Positions 30,447-39,126 of a stretch of 64,000 nt of DNA are shown here, one piece after another. This DNA comes from Frondihabitans sp. PhB188 (GTDB lineage Bacteria > Actinomycetota > Actinomycetes > Actinomycetales > Microbacteriaceae): NCBI RefSeq assembly GCF_003752365.1, contig NZ_RJUO01000003.1:124001-188000 (forward strand), written 5' to 3'. The position numbers and the translations under genes are program-made. The notes beneath the pieces were generated by a model, which worked only from the letters and a program-made list of their open reading frames with translations, did no database searches and was not told the DNA's origin. Each line of letters begins with the position of its first letter. Within the stretch, counting starts at the first letter, position 1.

Positions 30447-31436
30447 ATGACGACACCTGATGCCTCGCCCGACACGTCCAAGCCGGAGAGCAACACGACC
30501 GTCATCATCGCCTTCCTGGCGAACCTGCTGGTCGCGATCGCGAAGACCGTCGCGTCGTTGATCACCGGCTCCGCGTCGATGATCGCGGAGGCCGCGCACT
30601 CGTGGGCCGACACCGGCAACGAGATCTTCCTGTTCGTCGCCGACCGACGTGGCACGCGGGCCCGCGACGACGACCACCCCCTGGGCTACGGCAAAGAGAC
30701 GTACGTCTGGTCGATGTTCGCGGCGTTCGGCCTCTTCACGGTCGGCGCGGTCGTCTCGATCTACCACGGCATCTCGGAGCTCGGGGCGACCGAGGCCGAC
30801 GGCGACTTCCTGATCAACTACATCGTCCTCGGCGTCGCGGCCGTGCTCGAGGGCACGTCCTTCCTGCAGGCGCTGCGCCAGGCTCGCGGCGTCGCCGCGA
30901 AGCGCCGGATTCCGGTGCTGCGGCACGTGATCGGCTCGTCGAACGCCACGCTGCGCGCCGTGTTCTTCGAAGACGCCGCGGCCCTCATCGGCCTCGTGCT
31001 CGCGTTCCTCGGGATCCTGCTGCACCAGCTCACCGGCCTCGCCGTGTTCGACGCCATCGGGTCGATCCTCGTCGGCGTGCTGCTGGGTGTGGTCGCCGTC
31101 GTGCTGATCGACCGCAACCGCCGGTTCCTGATCGGCGAGAGCCCCTCCGACGAGGTCGAGTCGACCGTGCTGCGCCGCCTCCTCGAACGCGACGACATCA
31201 ACCGGGTCACCTACCTGCACACCGAGTTCGTCGGGCCGGGTCGTCTCTACCTGGTGGCAGCCGTCGACATGGTGGGCAACGCCGACGAGGAGCACGTGGC
31301 CGTCGCCCTGCGCCGCGTCGAGCGCGCGCTCGAAGAGCACGACATCGTCGAGGAGGCCGTCCTCACCCTCTCCACGCCCGACGAGTCGAGCCTGGTGCCG
31401 ACGCACGACGAGGCCAGGCCGGGGTCGCTCTCGTAG
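30447..31436 (+). CDS. Cation diffusion facilitator (CDF) transporter, 329 aa
   Basis: A proton-coupled divalent metal exporter. Helix 2 has the metal site H-x-x-x-D in EAAHSWADTGNE (His51, Asp55), and helix 5 carries FFEDAAALIGL. Six membrane helices are followed by a cytoplasmic metal-binding domain (about 215-310). Zinc or manganese are possible substrates; sequence does not decide. The ATG at 30447 lies directly after the upstream terminator. Its last 74 bp overlap, on the opposite strand, the 3' end of the LAxTG protein gene. Confidence 0.88.
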   Translation: MTTPDASPDTSKPESNTTVIIAFLANLLVAIAKTVASLITGSASMIAEAAHSWADTGNEIFLFVADRRGTRARDDDHPLGYGKETYVWSMFAAFGLFTVGAVVSIYHGISELGATEADGDFLINYIVLGVAAVLEGTSFLQALRQARGVAAKRRIPVLRHVIGSSNATLRAVFFEDAAALIGLVLAFLGILLHQLTGLAVFDAIGSILVGVLLGVVAVVLIDRNRRFLIGESPSDEVESTVLRRLLERDDINRVTYLHTEFVGPGRLYLVAAVDMVGNADEEHVAVALRRVERALEEHDIVEEAVLTLSTPDESSLVPTHDEARPGSLS

Positions 31437-33204
31437 CGGGTCGCAGGCGCAGGAACTGCGCCCTCCGCCGCCGCACCCCGACCATCAGCGCGACCCCGAG
31501 AGCCACGAGGCCCGCGCCCGCGGCGAGCGCCGGAACGACCGGCGTCCCGGTGCCCGTCATCGCCAGCTCGGCGGGGTCGGCCTCCGCCCCGGCGACCTGT
31601 CCCGCCGGGGTCGCCCCTGCCGGGGTCGCCGCCGCGGCGCGACCGCCGCTGAGGTCGTACGCGACGAGCGGTCCGGCGACCGAGTACCTCGGCGTCTTCG
31701 ACGCGGACGGCTCGGTGGCGAAGGCCGTCAGGAGGTAAGGGCCCGCCTTCAGCGTCACCCGGGTCGACCACTCGCCGTCGCGATTCACCGTGATCCGGCC
31801 GTGGTCGGTCGGAAGGCGTCTCGAGACCGTTCCGGCGCGCGTGGGGATCTCCCCCGCCTCGATCGACGCGAAGAACGCCGGGTAGATCGTCGCGAGGCGC
31901 GCGAACGCGGATTCGGGCCGGCCCTGCAGCAGCACGATGTGGTCCCCCGGTGTGCCGGTGCCCGACACGGTGGTCGAGACGTAGCCCGGCCGGCCGGCGA
32001 CGGGGGCGCCGCGGAGCTGGATCCCGTCGTCGCGGACGAGGTCGTCCAGGCCGATGGGGCTCTCCGTCTGCACCCGCTTCACCCGCGCGGCAGCGCCGCT
32101 TGGATCGGCTGCGGGGTGCGACCGGCGCTTCGCCCGCACGGCGTCGGCGTGGGCCGTCAGCGTCGGCGCCGCGAGAAGGCGTGCCAGCGACCCGTCGGAG
32201 CCCGGGTCGCCGAACGTCACATCGTCGAAGGAGGACGGGCGCGTGATGTCGGGCGCCACGACCGTCCCGGCCGGGGGCACGACGGTGATCGTGTGCGCGT
32301 TCGACAGGTCGGACGCGTGCGTGACCGGCTCGTAGAAGTCGCCGGGCCAGTACTCGACCTGGGCGGCCGAGATGCTGACCGTCCCGTAGAGCACGGCGGC
32401 GTCGGCCCGCCAGGTGCCGTCGTCCCCGACGGTGATGTCGTTCAGCTGGCCGCCGAGGGGCTGGCTGTCGAGCTGGCCGTACTCGTCGTAGGAGGGCGCG
32501 GTTCCTGCGTCGGCGAACATCAGCAGAATGTCGTCGCCCGGGGTGCCGGTGCCCGAGACCTGGAGGATCGACGAGTAGGCCGAGTAGCCGAACGGCAGCG
32601 GCTTCACTGTGAAGCCCGATCCGTCGGCCGGCGCGCCGAGAGCGGGCGCGGCGCTCGGCTCGGCATCGAAGACGAACTCGAGGTACGTCGGCACGAGGTC
32701 GGTCGTGCCGACACTCGCGTTCACGACGGCGAGGGTGTCGTAGGGCCCGTCGGCGGGAAAGGTCACCGTCAGCGAGAAGGTCCTCGCTGTCGTGGTCATG
32801 CTCGCGTAGGGGGTGTCGCGCCGCGAGAACGCCTCCCCCACACTGACGACGGCGCCGACCGGGGCGCGGCCCTCGACGACGACTGTGCGCGTATCGGGGC
32901 TCTGCACGAGGCCGTCCTCGTCGGTCAGCGGGGAGGTGACCGTGAGCTCGGGGCGGCGAGTGGCGGGTGCGGCTGCGCTCGAGCGCGCCGTCCGCGCGGA
33001 TGCGGAGGCGGGTGCCGTCGGCGCAGATGCGGCGGAGGGTGCCGTCGGGCCGCTCGATGCCGCGGCCGTCGGGCTTCGCGTCACGGCAGCCGCCGGATCG
33101 CCCGACTCGGCGAAGGCCGAGACGGCGCCGAGCGCGCTCGCGCCGAAGACCAGCAGGAGTACGGCGGGCAGCGCGACGGCGGCCCGGAAGCTCGGGTTCT
33201 TCAC
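31363..33204 (-). CDS. Surface-anchored Ig-like protein with LAxTG sorting signal, 613 aa
   Basis: A signal peptide (about residues 1-33, ending VSAFAES) is followed by a Ser/Thr/Ala-rich linker. At least two Ig-like modules share the repeat VSGTGTPGD (ILQVSGTGTPGDDILLMF and TTVSGTGTPGDHIVLLQG). LAMTG at 547-551, a hydrophobic helix and RRRR form a class E sortase signal. About 35 further residues follow RRRR, which is unusual; they are encoded in the 74 bp that overlap the CDF gene antisense. I prefer the GTG at 33204; an ATG at 33312 is possible. Probably an adhesin or wall-associated protein. Confidence 0.7.
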   Translation of the reverse strand: MKNPSFRAAVALPAVLLLVFGASALGAVSAFAESGDPAAAVTRSPTAAASSGPTAPSAASAPTAPASASARTARSSAAAPATRRPELTVTSPLTDEDGLVQSPDTRTVVVEGRAPVGAVVSVGEAFSRRDTPYASMTTTARTFSLTVTFPADGPYDTLAVVNASVGTTDLVPTYLEFVFDAEPSAAPALGAPADGSGFTVKPLPFGYSAYSSILQVSGTGTPGDDILLMFADAGTAPSYDEYGQLDSQPLGGQLNDITVGDDGTWRADAAVLYGTVSISAAQVEYWPGDFYEPVTHASDLSNAHTITVVPPAGTVVAPDITRPSSFDDVTFGDPGSDGSLARLLAAPTLTAHADAVRAKRRSHPAADPSGAAARVKRVQTESPIGLDDLVRDDGIQLRGAPVAGRPGYVSTTVSGTGTPGDHIVLLQGRPESAFARLATIYPAFFASIEAGEIPTRAGTVSRRLPTDHGRITVNRDGEWSTRVTLKAGPYLLTAFATEPSASKTPRYSVAGPLVAYDLSGGRAAAATPAGATPAGQVAGAEADPAELAMTGTGTPVVPALAAGAGLVALGVALMVGVRRRRAQFLRLRPATRATPAWPRRASAPGSTRRAWRG

Positions 33205-33360
33205 GGGTGTCGGGTGGCTCTCGGCGTGGGTCTCGGGAACAGCCCCTCGCTCCGGCCCACCGCGAGCGAGGAAGACCGCCCCGTGATCTGAGCGGTGCTG
33301 CGAACATAACACTTCCTCAACAGCGTCCGCTGTCCCGGCCGCGCGACCGTCTGCGTCGAC

Positions 33361-33951
33361 TCAGCCGAGGCCGAGCGCCACGGCGTCGACGGCCGGGGCG
33401 ACGTGCGACGCCAGCTCGCCGCGGCCGATGCCCGCGCGTGCCCAGGCCACCGTCGCCGCACCCGCCGCCGCGAGCAGCGTCGCAGCCACGAGACGGGGTT
33501 GGGGGTCGTCCGGCCGCAGGCCGAGCCGCTCGGCGACGAACGTGCCGATGACGGCCTGGTGGGCGACGAACCGCGCGGCCCCGGATGCCACGAGGTCGTC
33601 ACCCAGCCGCATCGTCTCGCCCTGCGTGAGCGCCCAGGGCACGCGGGAGTCGTCGTGCGCGCGGGCCACGGCGGTGAGCGCCTCGGCGACCTCGCGCGCA
33701 GGAACTCCCCGCGGTACGGCACGCAGGCACCCCGGCAGCGCTTCGAGGCTCCGGTCGAGGTCGACCCAGAGCAGGTCGGCCTTCCCCCCGAAGTAGTTGA
33801 AGAACGTCGCCCGGCTGACGCCGGCCCGCTGAGCGATCTGGTCGACCGTCGTCTTCGCATACCCGTTCTCGAGGAACAGCTCGGAGGCGGCGTCGGCCAG
33901 GATGTCGGCCGACGAGCGACGAGGCCGCCCGGCTCTACTAGACTCGGTCAC
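33361..33951 (-). CDS. TetR-family transcriptional regulator, 196 aa
   Basis: The N-terminal helix-turn-helix is clear (ILADAASELFLENGYAKTTVDQIAQRAGVSRATFFNYFGGKADLL, residues about 16-60), with a variable ligand domain after it. The GTG at 33951 is chosen because it gives the usual short tail before helix 1. It is divergent from the peptide ABC operon at 33995 and shares an inverted-repeat promoter with it, so it most likely represses that operon. Ligand unknown. Confidence 0.88.
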   Translation of the reverse strand: MTESSRAGRPRRSSADILADAASELFLENGYAKTTVDQIAQRAGVSRATFFNYFGGKADLLWVDLDRSLEALPGCLRAVPRGVPAREVAEALTAVARAHDDSRVPWALTQGETMRLGDDLVASGAARFVAHQAVIGTFVAERLGLRPDDPQPRLVAATLLAAAGAATVAWARAGIGRGELASHVAPAVDAVALGLG

Positions 33952-33994
33952 GCTGTTTATTGTACTCAGTCTAGAAACCACGTTCGGAGCCCTT
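33930..33994. promoter_or_regulatory. Divergent TetR/ABC promoter with paired operator-like sites
   Basis: CTAGACT (33938-33944) and AGTCTAG (33968-33974) are perfect complements. Each belongs to a larger palindrome-like site: TAGACTCGGTCA on the left and TACTCAGTCTA on the right. The site overlaps the TetR start and the presumed promoters of both genes, as expected for autoregulation. Binding is inferred. Confidence 0.55.
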
Positions 33995-35635
33995 GTGCGC
34001 ACCCCGCTTCCCGCAGTCGTCGGCACAGCAGCCGCGGCCGCCCTCGTCCTCGCCGGCTGCACGGCCACCGGCGGCGACGCCACCGGCACCGCCACGCCCG
34101 TCAGCGGCGGCACCCTCACCTACGCGACCGGCGACGCTGAGCCGACCTGCCTCGACCCGCACGTCGGCGGCAACTACCCGCAGGCGCTCGTCTCGACGCA
34201 GTACCTCGAGGAGCTCGTCTCGAAGAACTCCGACGGCGACGTCATCCCCTGGCTCGCGACGGCCTGGAAGCAGTCCGACGATGGCCTGAGCTGGACCTTC
34301 ACTCTCAAGAAGGGCGTCTCCTTCACCGACGGCACCGCCTTCGACGCTGCCGCGGTGGTCGCCAACGTCGAGCACGTGAAAGACCCGAAGACGCTGTCGT
34401 CGACCGGCTACCTCGCCCTCGCCAAGGTCGACAAGGCCACGGCCGTCGACGCGCAGACCGTCCGCTTCGACCTGTCGAGCCCCGACAGCTCCCTGCTCGA
34501 CTCGCTGTCTCAGCCCTGGCTCGCCATCGAATCGCCCACCGCCCTCAAGCGGAGCCAGGCGGTCAACTGCGAGTCGCCCGTCGGCACCGGGCCGTTCGAG
34601 GTGCAGAAGTGGGTCAAGCAGGAGTCGATCACCCTCGTCCGCAACTCCGACTACACGTCGCCGCCGAAGGACGCCGCGCACACCGGCGCGGCGTACCTCT
34701 CGAAGATCGTCTGGCGCTTCCTGCCCGACTCGGCCTCGCGCTACGCGGCCCTCCAGTCGGGCGAGGTCGACGTCATCGACAACGCGCAGCCCGACTCCCT
34801 CGTCGCGGCCGCCAAGAGCAGCCAGCTCAGGGCCATCGATGCCCCGCGCCCCGGCGCGAGCGACCGCCTCGAGCTGAACTCGAGCCAGGCGCCGTTCGAC
34901 GACGAGAACGTCCGCCGCGCCTTCATCACCGGGGTCGCCGTGAACCCCGGCATCAAGTCGCTCTTCTTCGGCACCGCGAAGCGCTCCTACTCGCTGCTGT
35001 CGAGCGTCGAGAAAGACTCCTACTCCGACCCTTCGCTGTTCGCCATCGACACGGCGAACGCGAAGAAGCTGCTCGGCCAGGCCGGCTGGACCGGTCGCGA
35101 CAGCGACGGCTACCGCACGAAGGACGGCAAGCGCCTGACCGTCCGCTTCCCTGTCTCGACCAACCAGTCGATCCCCGCCGAGCGCTCGCTGTTCGAGCAG
35201 ATCCAGCAGGAGGCCAAGGGCCTCGGCTTCGACGTCGAGATCCAGCAGCTCGACCTGTCGAGCTGGTACGGCGCTCTGGCCGCTCACAAGTACGAGATCG
35301 TCAGCGCCCCGTACACGAAGGTCGGCCCCGGAGTGCTCGACATCCTCTACAACTCGTCGAGCATCACCCCGGCGCCGAGCGGCTACTTCGCGAACAACGC
35401 GCAGGTCGACTCGAAGCAGGTCGACTCGCTGCTCGCCGAGGCCAGCGCCGAGCCGTCCGAGACGAAGCGCCACGACCTGTACGACCAGGTGCAGAAGATC
35501 GTTCTCGAGGGCTACTACGTGCTCCCGCTCTACGACCAGCAGAACCACTACCTGTACCGGACGGCCGTGCACGGCCTGCGCGCGATGCCGACGGTCTCGA
35601 CGCCCAGCCTCTACGACGCCTGGCTGCAGAAGTAG
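33995..35635 (+). CDS. Peptide/nickel-type ABC transporter substrate-binding lipoprotein, 546 aa
   Basis: A family 5 extracellular binding protein. The signal peptide ends in the lipobox LAGC, then TATGGDATG. The typical opening GGTLTYATGDAEPTCLDPHVGG, the W-x-F-T-LKKGVSFTDGTAFDAAAVVAN block and the LNSSQAPFDDENVRRAF segment follow. The GTG at 33995 is preceded by CGGAG. Family members bind di-/oligopeptides, nickel or other small solutes. It is the first gene of a four-gene operon, three bases upstream of the permease start. Confidence 0.9.
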   Translation: MRTPLPAVVGTAAAAALVLAGCTATGGDATGTATPVSGGTLTYATGDAEPTCLDPHVGGNYPQALVSTQYLEELVSKNSDGDVIPWLATAWKQSDDGLSWTFTLKKGVSFTDGTAFDAAAVVANVEHVKDPKTLSSTGYLALAKVDKATAVDAQTVRFDLSSPDSSLLDSLSQPWLAIESPTALKRSQAVNCESPVGTGPFEVQKWVKQESITLVRNSDYTSPPKDAAHTGAAYLSKIVWRFLPDSASRYAALQSGEVDVIDNAQPDSLVAAAKSSQLRAIDAPRPGASDRLELNSSQAPFDDENVRRAFITGVAVNPGIKSLFFGTAKRSYSLLSSVEKDSYSDPSLFAIDTANAKKLLGQAGWTGRDSDGYRTKDGKRLTVRFPVSTNQSIPAERSLFEQIQQEAKGLGFDVEIQQLDLSSWYGALAAHKYEIVSAPYTKVGPGVLDILYNSSSITPAPSGYFANNAQVDSKQVDSLLAEASAEPSETKRHDLYDQVQKIVLEGYYVLPLYDQQNHYLYRTAVHGLRAMPTVSTPSLYDAWLQK

Positions 35636-35637
35636 CG

Positions 35638-36570
35638 GTGCCGGCCGTCCGCTGGGTCGGCTCCCGCGTGGTGGGAGCCGTGGTCGTCCTCTGGGCGGTC
35701 GCGACCCTCATCTTCTTCGCGATCCGCCTGGTGCCCGGCGACCCCGCCGAGGCGATCCTCGGCGGGCCCGGCTCGCAGGCCTCCCAGGCGTCGCTCGACC
35801 TGGTCCGGCGCGAGTACGGCCTCGACCGGCCCCTCCTCGTGCAGTACCTCGACCAGCTCGGCCGCCTGGCGACGGGCCACCTCGGCGAGTCGTACTCGCT
35901 GAAGCAGCCCGTCGCGGCCGTCCTCGCCGCCCAGGTGCCGCCGACGCTCACGCTCGCCGCCCTGTCGCTCGTCGCGGCGTGGCTGCTCGCGATCGGCGTC
36001 GCCTGGTGGAGCTCCGGCTCGGGCCGGGTCGCGAACGCGGTGGCGTCGGGGCTCGAGGTCGTGGCGTCGGCGGTGCCGCACTTCCTGCTGGGGAGCGTGC
36101 TGATCGTCGTGCTCTCGACCTCGCTCGGGCTCCTGCCGCCGGTGAGCACCGGAACCGCGTCGGGGATCGTCCTGCCGGTGATCACGCTGGCGATCCCGGT
36201 GGCGGGGTTCCTCGGCCAGGTCACGCGCGACTCCCTGCTCGACGCGGCCGCGGCGCCGTTCGCCCTCACCGCTCGCGCCCGCGGCGAGTCGCGCTCCGGC
36301 GTCTTCTGGCGGCACCTGCTCCGGCACGCCGCCCTGCCCGGCCTCGCCCTGTCGGGCTGGGCCTTCGGCTCGCTGCTGTCGGGAGCGATCGTGGTCGAGT
36401 CGCTGTTCGCGAGGCCCGGTCTCGGCCGCACGCTGCTCGACGCGGTGACCCTGCGCGACATCCCGCTGGTGACCGGCGTGGCCCTCGTGTCGGCCCTGGC
36501 GTACGTGCTCGTGGTGGCCCTGGGCGACCTTGCCGAGCGACTCGTCGACCCGCGGGGAGGCCGGGCATGA
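35638..36570 (+). CDS. ABC transporter permease (DppB-like), 310 aa
   Basis: First permease of the operon. It has six helices, with the DppB-type N-terminus (LIFFAIRLVPGDPAEAILGG, then REYGLDRPLLVQYLDQL) and the EAA-like loop ALTARARGESRSGVFWRHLLRHAALPGL. The GTG at 35638 lies two bases after the binding-protein stop. The stop overlaps the next gene's ATG. Confidence 0.92.
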   Translation: MPAVRWVGSRVVGAVVVLWAVATLIFFAIRLVPGDPAEAILGGPGSQASQASLDLVRREYGLDRPLLVQYLDQLGRLATGHLGESYSLKQPVAAVLAAQVPPTLTLAALSLVAAWLLAIGVAWWSSGSGRVANAVASGLEVVASAVPHFLLGSVLIVVLSTSLGLLPPVSTGTASGIVLPVITLAIPVAGFLGQVTRDSLLDAAAAPFALTARARGESRSGVFWRHLLRHAALPGLALSGWAFGSLLSGAIVVESLFARPGLGRTLLDAVTLRDIPLVTGVALVSALAYVLVVALGDLAERLVDPRGGRA

Positions 36571-37397
36571 CGATGATCGCCGCGCTTCCGCGGGTGAGGT
36601 TCGCGCCCCGAGTTCCTGCGCTCGTGGCGTCTGTGCTGCTGCTCGCCGTGCTCGTCGCCGCCGTCTGGCCGGAGGTGATCGCCCCTGTCGACCCGCTGGC
36701 GATCCACCCCGCCGACGCGTTCCAGGCGCCGTCGACCGCGCACCCCTTCGGCACCGACGACTCGGGCCGCGACCTCCTCGCCCGCGTCGTGCACGGCGCC
36801 CGCGCCTCGCTGCTGATCGGCGTCGCGGCCACCGCCATCGGAGTCGCCCTCGGCCTCGTGCTCGGCATCGCCGCCGCCGTCGGCTCGCGCATCACCGACA
36901 TCGCGGTCAGCCGCCTGCTCGAGGTGCTGTTCGCGCTGCCCGGGCTGCTCCTGTCGCTCGTGATCATCGCGTTCGCCGGGCCGGGGCCGATCCCGGCGAC
37001 CGTGGCCGTGGGGCTGGCGACGGCGCCCGGATACGCCCGGATCTTCCGCAGCCGCATCCGCGCGGTCGCCTCCTCGGAGATGGTCGAGGCTGCCCGCGTG
37101 CTCGGGCGCCGGCCGTCGGTGCTGCTCGTGCGGCACGTGCTCCCGAACGCGCTGGCGCCGGTCGTCGTGCTCGCCACGCTCGGCGTCGGGCAGGCGATCG
37201 TCTGGGCCTCGTCGCTGTCGTACCTCGGCCTCGGCTCGCCGCCGCCCGCGCCGGAGTGGGGCGCCATGCTCGAGGCCGGGCGCACCTACCTCGCGGTGGC
37301 GCCGTGGATGACGGTGTTCCCGGGGCTCGCCATCGTCGCGACCGCGGCTGCGACCACCGTGCTCGGGCGGGCGCTGACGGCGCGGGGGCGTTCCTGA
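36567..37397 (+). CDS. ABC transporter permease (DppC-like), 276 aa
   Basis: Second permease. The DppC-type motif HPFGTDDSGRDLLARVVHGARASLLIG is near residues 53-79, and the EAA loop reads EAARVLGRRPSVLLVRHVLPNAL. Six helices are expected. The ATG overlaps the upstream stop (ATGA) and its TGA overlaps the ATPase start (TGATG), so all three are translationally coupled. Confidence 0.92.
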   Translation: MTMIAALPRVRFAPRVPALVASVLLLAVLVAAVWPEVIAPVDPLAIHPADAFQAPSTAHPFGTDDSGRDLLARVVHGARASLLIGVAATAIGVALGLVLGIAAAVGSRITDIAVSRLLEVLFALPGLLLSLVIIAFAGPGPIPATVAVGLATAPGYARIFRSRIRAVASSEMVEAARVLGRRPSVLLVRHVLPNALAPVVVLATLGVGQAIVWASSLSYLGLGSPPPAPEWGAMLEAGRTYLAVAPWMTVFPGLAIVATAAATTVLGRALTARGRS

Positions 37398-39001
37398 TGG
37401 CCGGCTCGCGGCGCCTCACCGTCGACGGCCTTCGGGTCGCGTTCGGCGGCGTCGAGGTGGTCCGCGGCGTCTCGTTCACGCTCGACGCCGGCGAGTGCGT
37501 GGCCCTCGTCGGCGAGTCCGGCTCGGGCAAGAGCGTGACCGCGCGCGCCCTTCTCGGCCTGGCCGGCGGCACGGTCACCGCCGACGCCCTCACCCTCGAC
37601 GACACCGACCTCGCGGCCCTCGGCGAGCGCGACTGGCGCCGGATCCGCGGCCCCCGCATCGGCCTCGTGCTCCAGGACGCCCTCGTCTCGCTCGACCCGC
37701 TCCGCCCGATCGCCCGCGAGATCGACGACCCGCTGCGGCTGCACTCCCGCCTGACCCGCCCGGAGCGCGCCGCCCGCGTCCTGGAGGTGCTCGACGAGGT
37801 CAGCATGCCCTCGCCCGAGACACGGTCACGGCAGCGGTCCGGCGAGCTGTCCGGCGGCCTGCGGCAGCGCGCCCTGATCGCGGCGGCGCTCGCGCTGCGG
37901 CCCGGCGTCCTGATCGCCGACGAGCCGACGACCGCGCTCGACGCCGAGGTGCAGCGGCAGGTCGTCGACCGGCTGGCACGGCTCCGCGATGAGGGAACAT
38001 CGGTGCTCGCCATCAGCCACGACCTCGGTGCGGTGCGCCGCCTGGCCGACCGTGTCGTCGTGCTCCGCGACGGAGAAGCCGTCGAGCAGGGCCCGACCGA
38101 GCAGATCCTCGACGCGCCGACCCATCCGTACACGCAGGCCCTCGTCGCGGCTCTCCCGCATGGCAAGCCCCGCGGCACGCGGTTGTCGGCCGTCGCAGCG
38201 GGGCGCAGGAACTCCGGAACGCCGACCCCTCAAGCGCCGACGGCCGAATCCTCCCCCGTCGTGCTCTCCGCCCGCCGCCTCACCCGGCGCTTCGGCGACT
38301 TCACCGCCGTCGACGACGTGTCGCTCGAGCTCCGCGCCGGCGAGACGCTCGGCCTGGTGGGCGCGTCCGGGTCGGGCAAGACGACGACGGCCCGCCTGCT
38401 GCTGGGCCTCGACGCTCCCGACGCCGGACAGGTCGCCCTGCTCGGCGCCCCGTGGAACCCCCTGCCCGAGCGGGAGCGCCGCCCTCGCCGGGCCGCCCTC
38501 GGCGCCGTCTACCAGGATGCCCTCTCGTCGTTCGACCCCCGCATGACCGTCGGGCGCATCCTCGTCGACGCGCTCACCGCCGGCCGCGCGACCCGGCCGG
38601 GCCGGGCCCGCCTCCCAGACGTCGAGCGCATGCTCCGCGAGGTCGGGCTCGACCCCGCCGTCGCCGCCCGGCTGCCCCGCACCCTGTCGGGAGGCCAGCG
38701 CCAGCGGGTCGCCATCGCCCGGGCGCTGGCGCCGTCACCCCGCGTCGTCGTGTGCGACGAGCCGGTGTCGTCGCTCGACGTCACGGTGCAGGCGCAGGTG
38801 CTCGACCTGCTCGACGAGCTGCAGCGCGAGCGCGGGCTCGCCTACGTCTTCATCTCGCATGACCTCGACGTCGTGCGGCACCAGAGCGACCGCGTCGCCG
38901 TGATGTCGGCCGGCCGCGTCGTGGAGCAGGGCCCCGCCGAGCAGGTCTTCACCGCGCCCGAGCACCCGTACACGCGGGCGCTCCTCGCCGCGGCCACCTA
39001 G
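37397..39001 (+). CDS. Fused double-ATPase subunit of the peptide ABC transporter, 534 aa
   Basis: Two complete ABC domains in one chain, corresponding to DppD plus DppF. First half: Walker A GESGSGKS at 39-46, signature LSGGLRQR, Walker B VLIADEPTTALD. Second half: Walker A GASGSGKT near 322-329, signature LSGGQRQR, Walker B VVCDEPVSSLD. Each half ends with the oligopeptide-ATPase tail (HPYTQALVAALP and HPYTRALLAA). The linker between the halves contains a copy of the dispersed GGGCGCAGGAACTC motif at 38,201. It powers the upstream permeases. Confidence 0.92.
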   Translation: MAGSRRLTVDGLRVAFGGVEVVRGVSFTLDAGECVALVGESGSGKSVTARALLGLAGGTVTADALTLDDTDLAALGERDWRRIRGPRIGLVLQDALVSLDPLRPIAREIDDPLRLHSRLTRPERAARVLEVLDEVSMPSPETRSRQRSGELSGGLRQRALIAAALALRPGVLIADEPTTALDAEVQRQVVDRLARLRDEGTSVLAISHDLGAVRRLADRVVVLRDGEAVEQGPTEQILDAPTHPYTQALVAALPHGKPRGTRLSAVAAGRRNSGTPTPQAPTAESSPVVLSARRLTRRFGDFTAVDDVSLELRAGETLGLVGASGSGKTTTARLLLGLDAPDAGQVALLGAPWNPLPERERRPRRAALGAVYQDALSSFDPRMTVGRILVDALTAGRATRPGRARLPDVERMLREVGLDPAVAARLPRTLSGGQRQRVAIARALAPSPRVVVCDEPVSSLDVTVQAQVLDLLDELQRERGLAYVFISHDLDVVRHQSDRVAVMSAGRVVEQGPAEQVFTAPEHPYTRALLAAAT

Positions 39002-39074
39002 CTGCCCGCCCGGCGCCTGGGCCGCCCCTCCCTGTGCTGCCCCGCCGCACCACGATCCCGACATCCGGGACCGA

Positions 39075-39120
39075 GATCGCGACATGGCACCACGGTTTCC
39101 CGTGGTGCCATGTCGCGATC
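39075..39120. terminator. 21-bp perfect hairpin, bidirectional terminator
   Basis: The left arm 39075-39095 and right arm 39100-39120 are perfect complements (core CGACATGGCACCACGG) with loop TTTC. It lies between the converging ABC operon and the MHS transporter gene. Confidence 0.85.
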
Positions 39121-39126
39121 GTGGGC

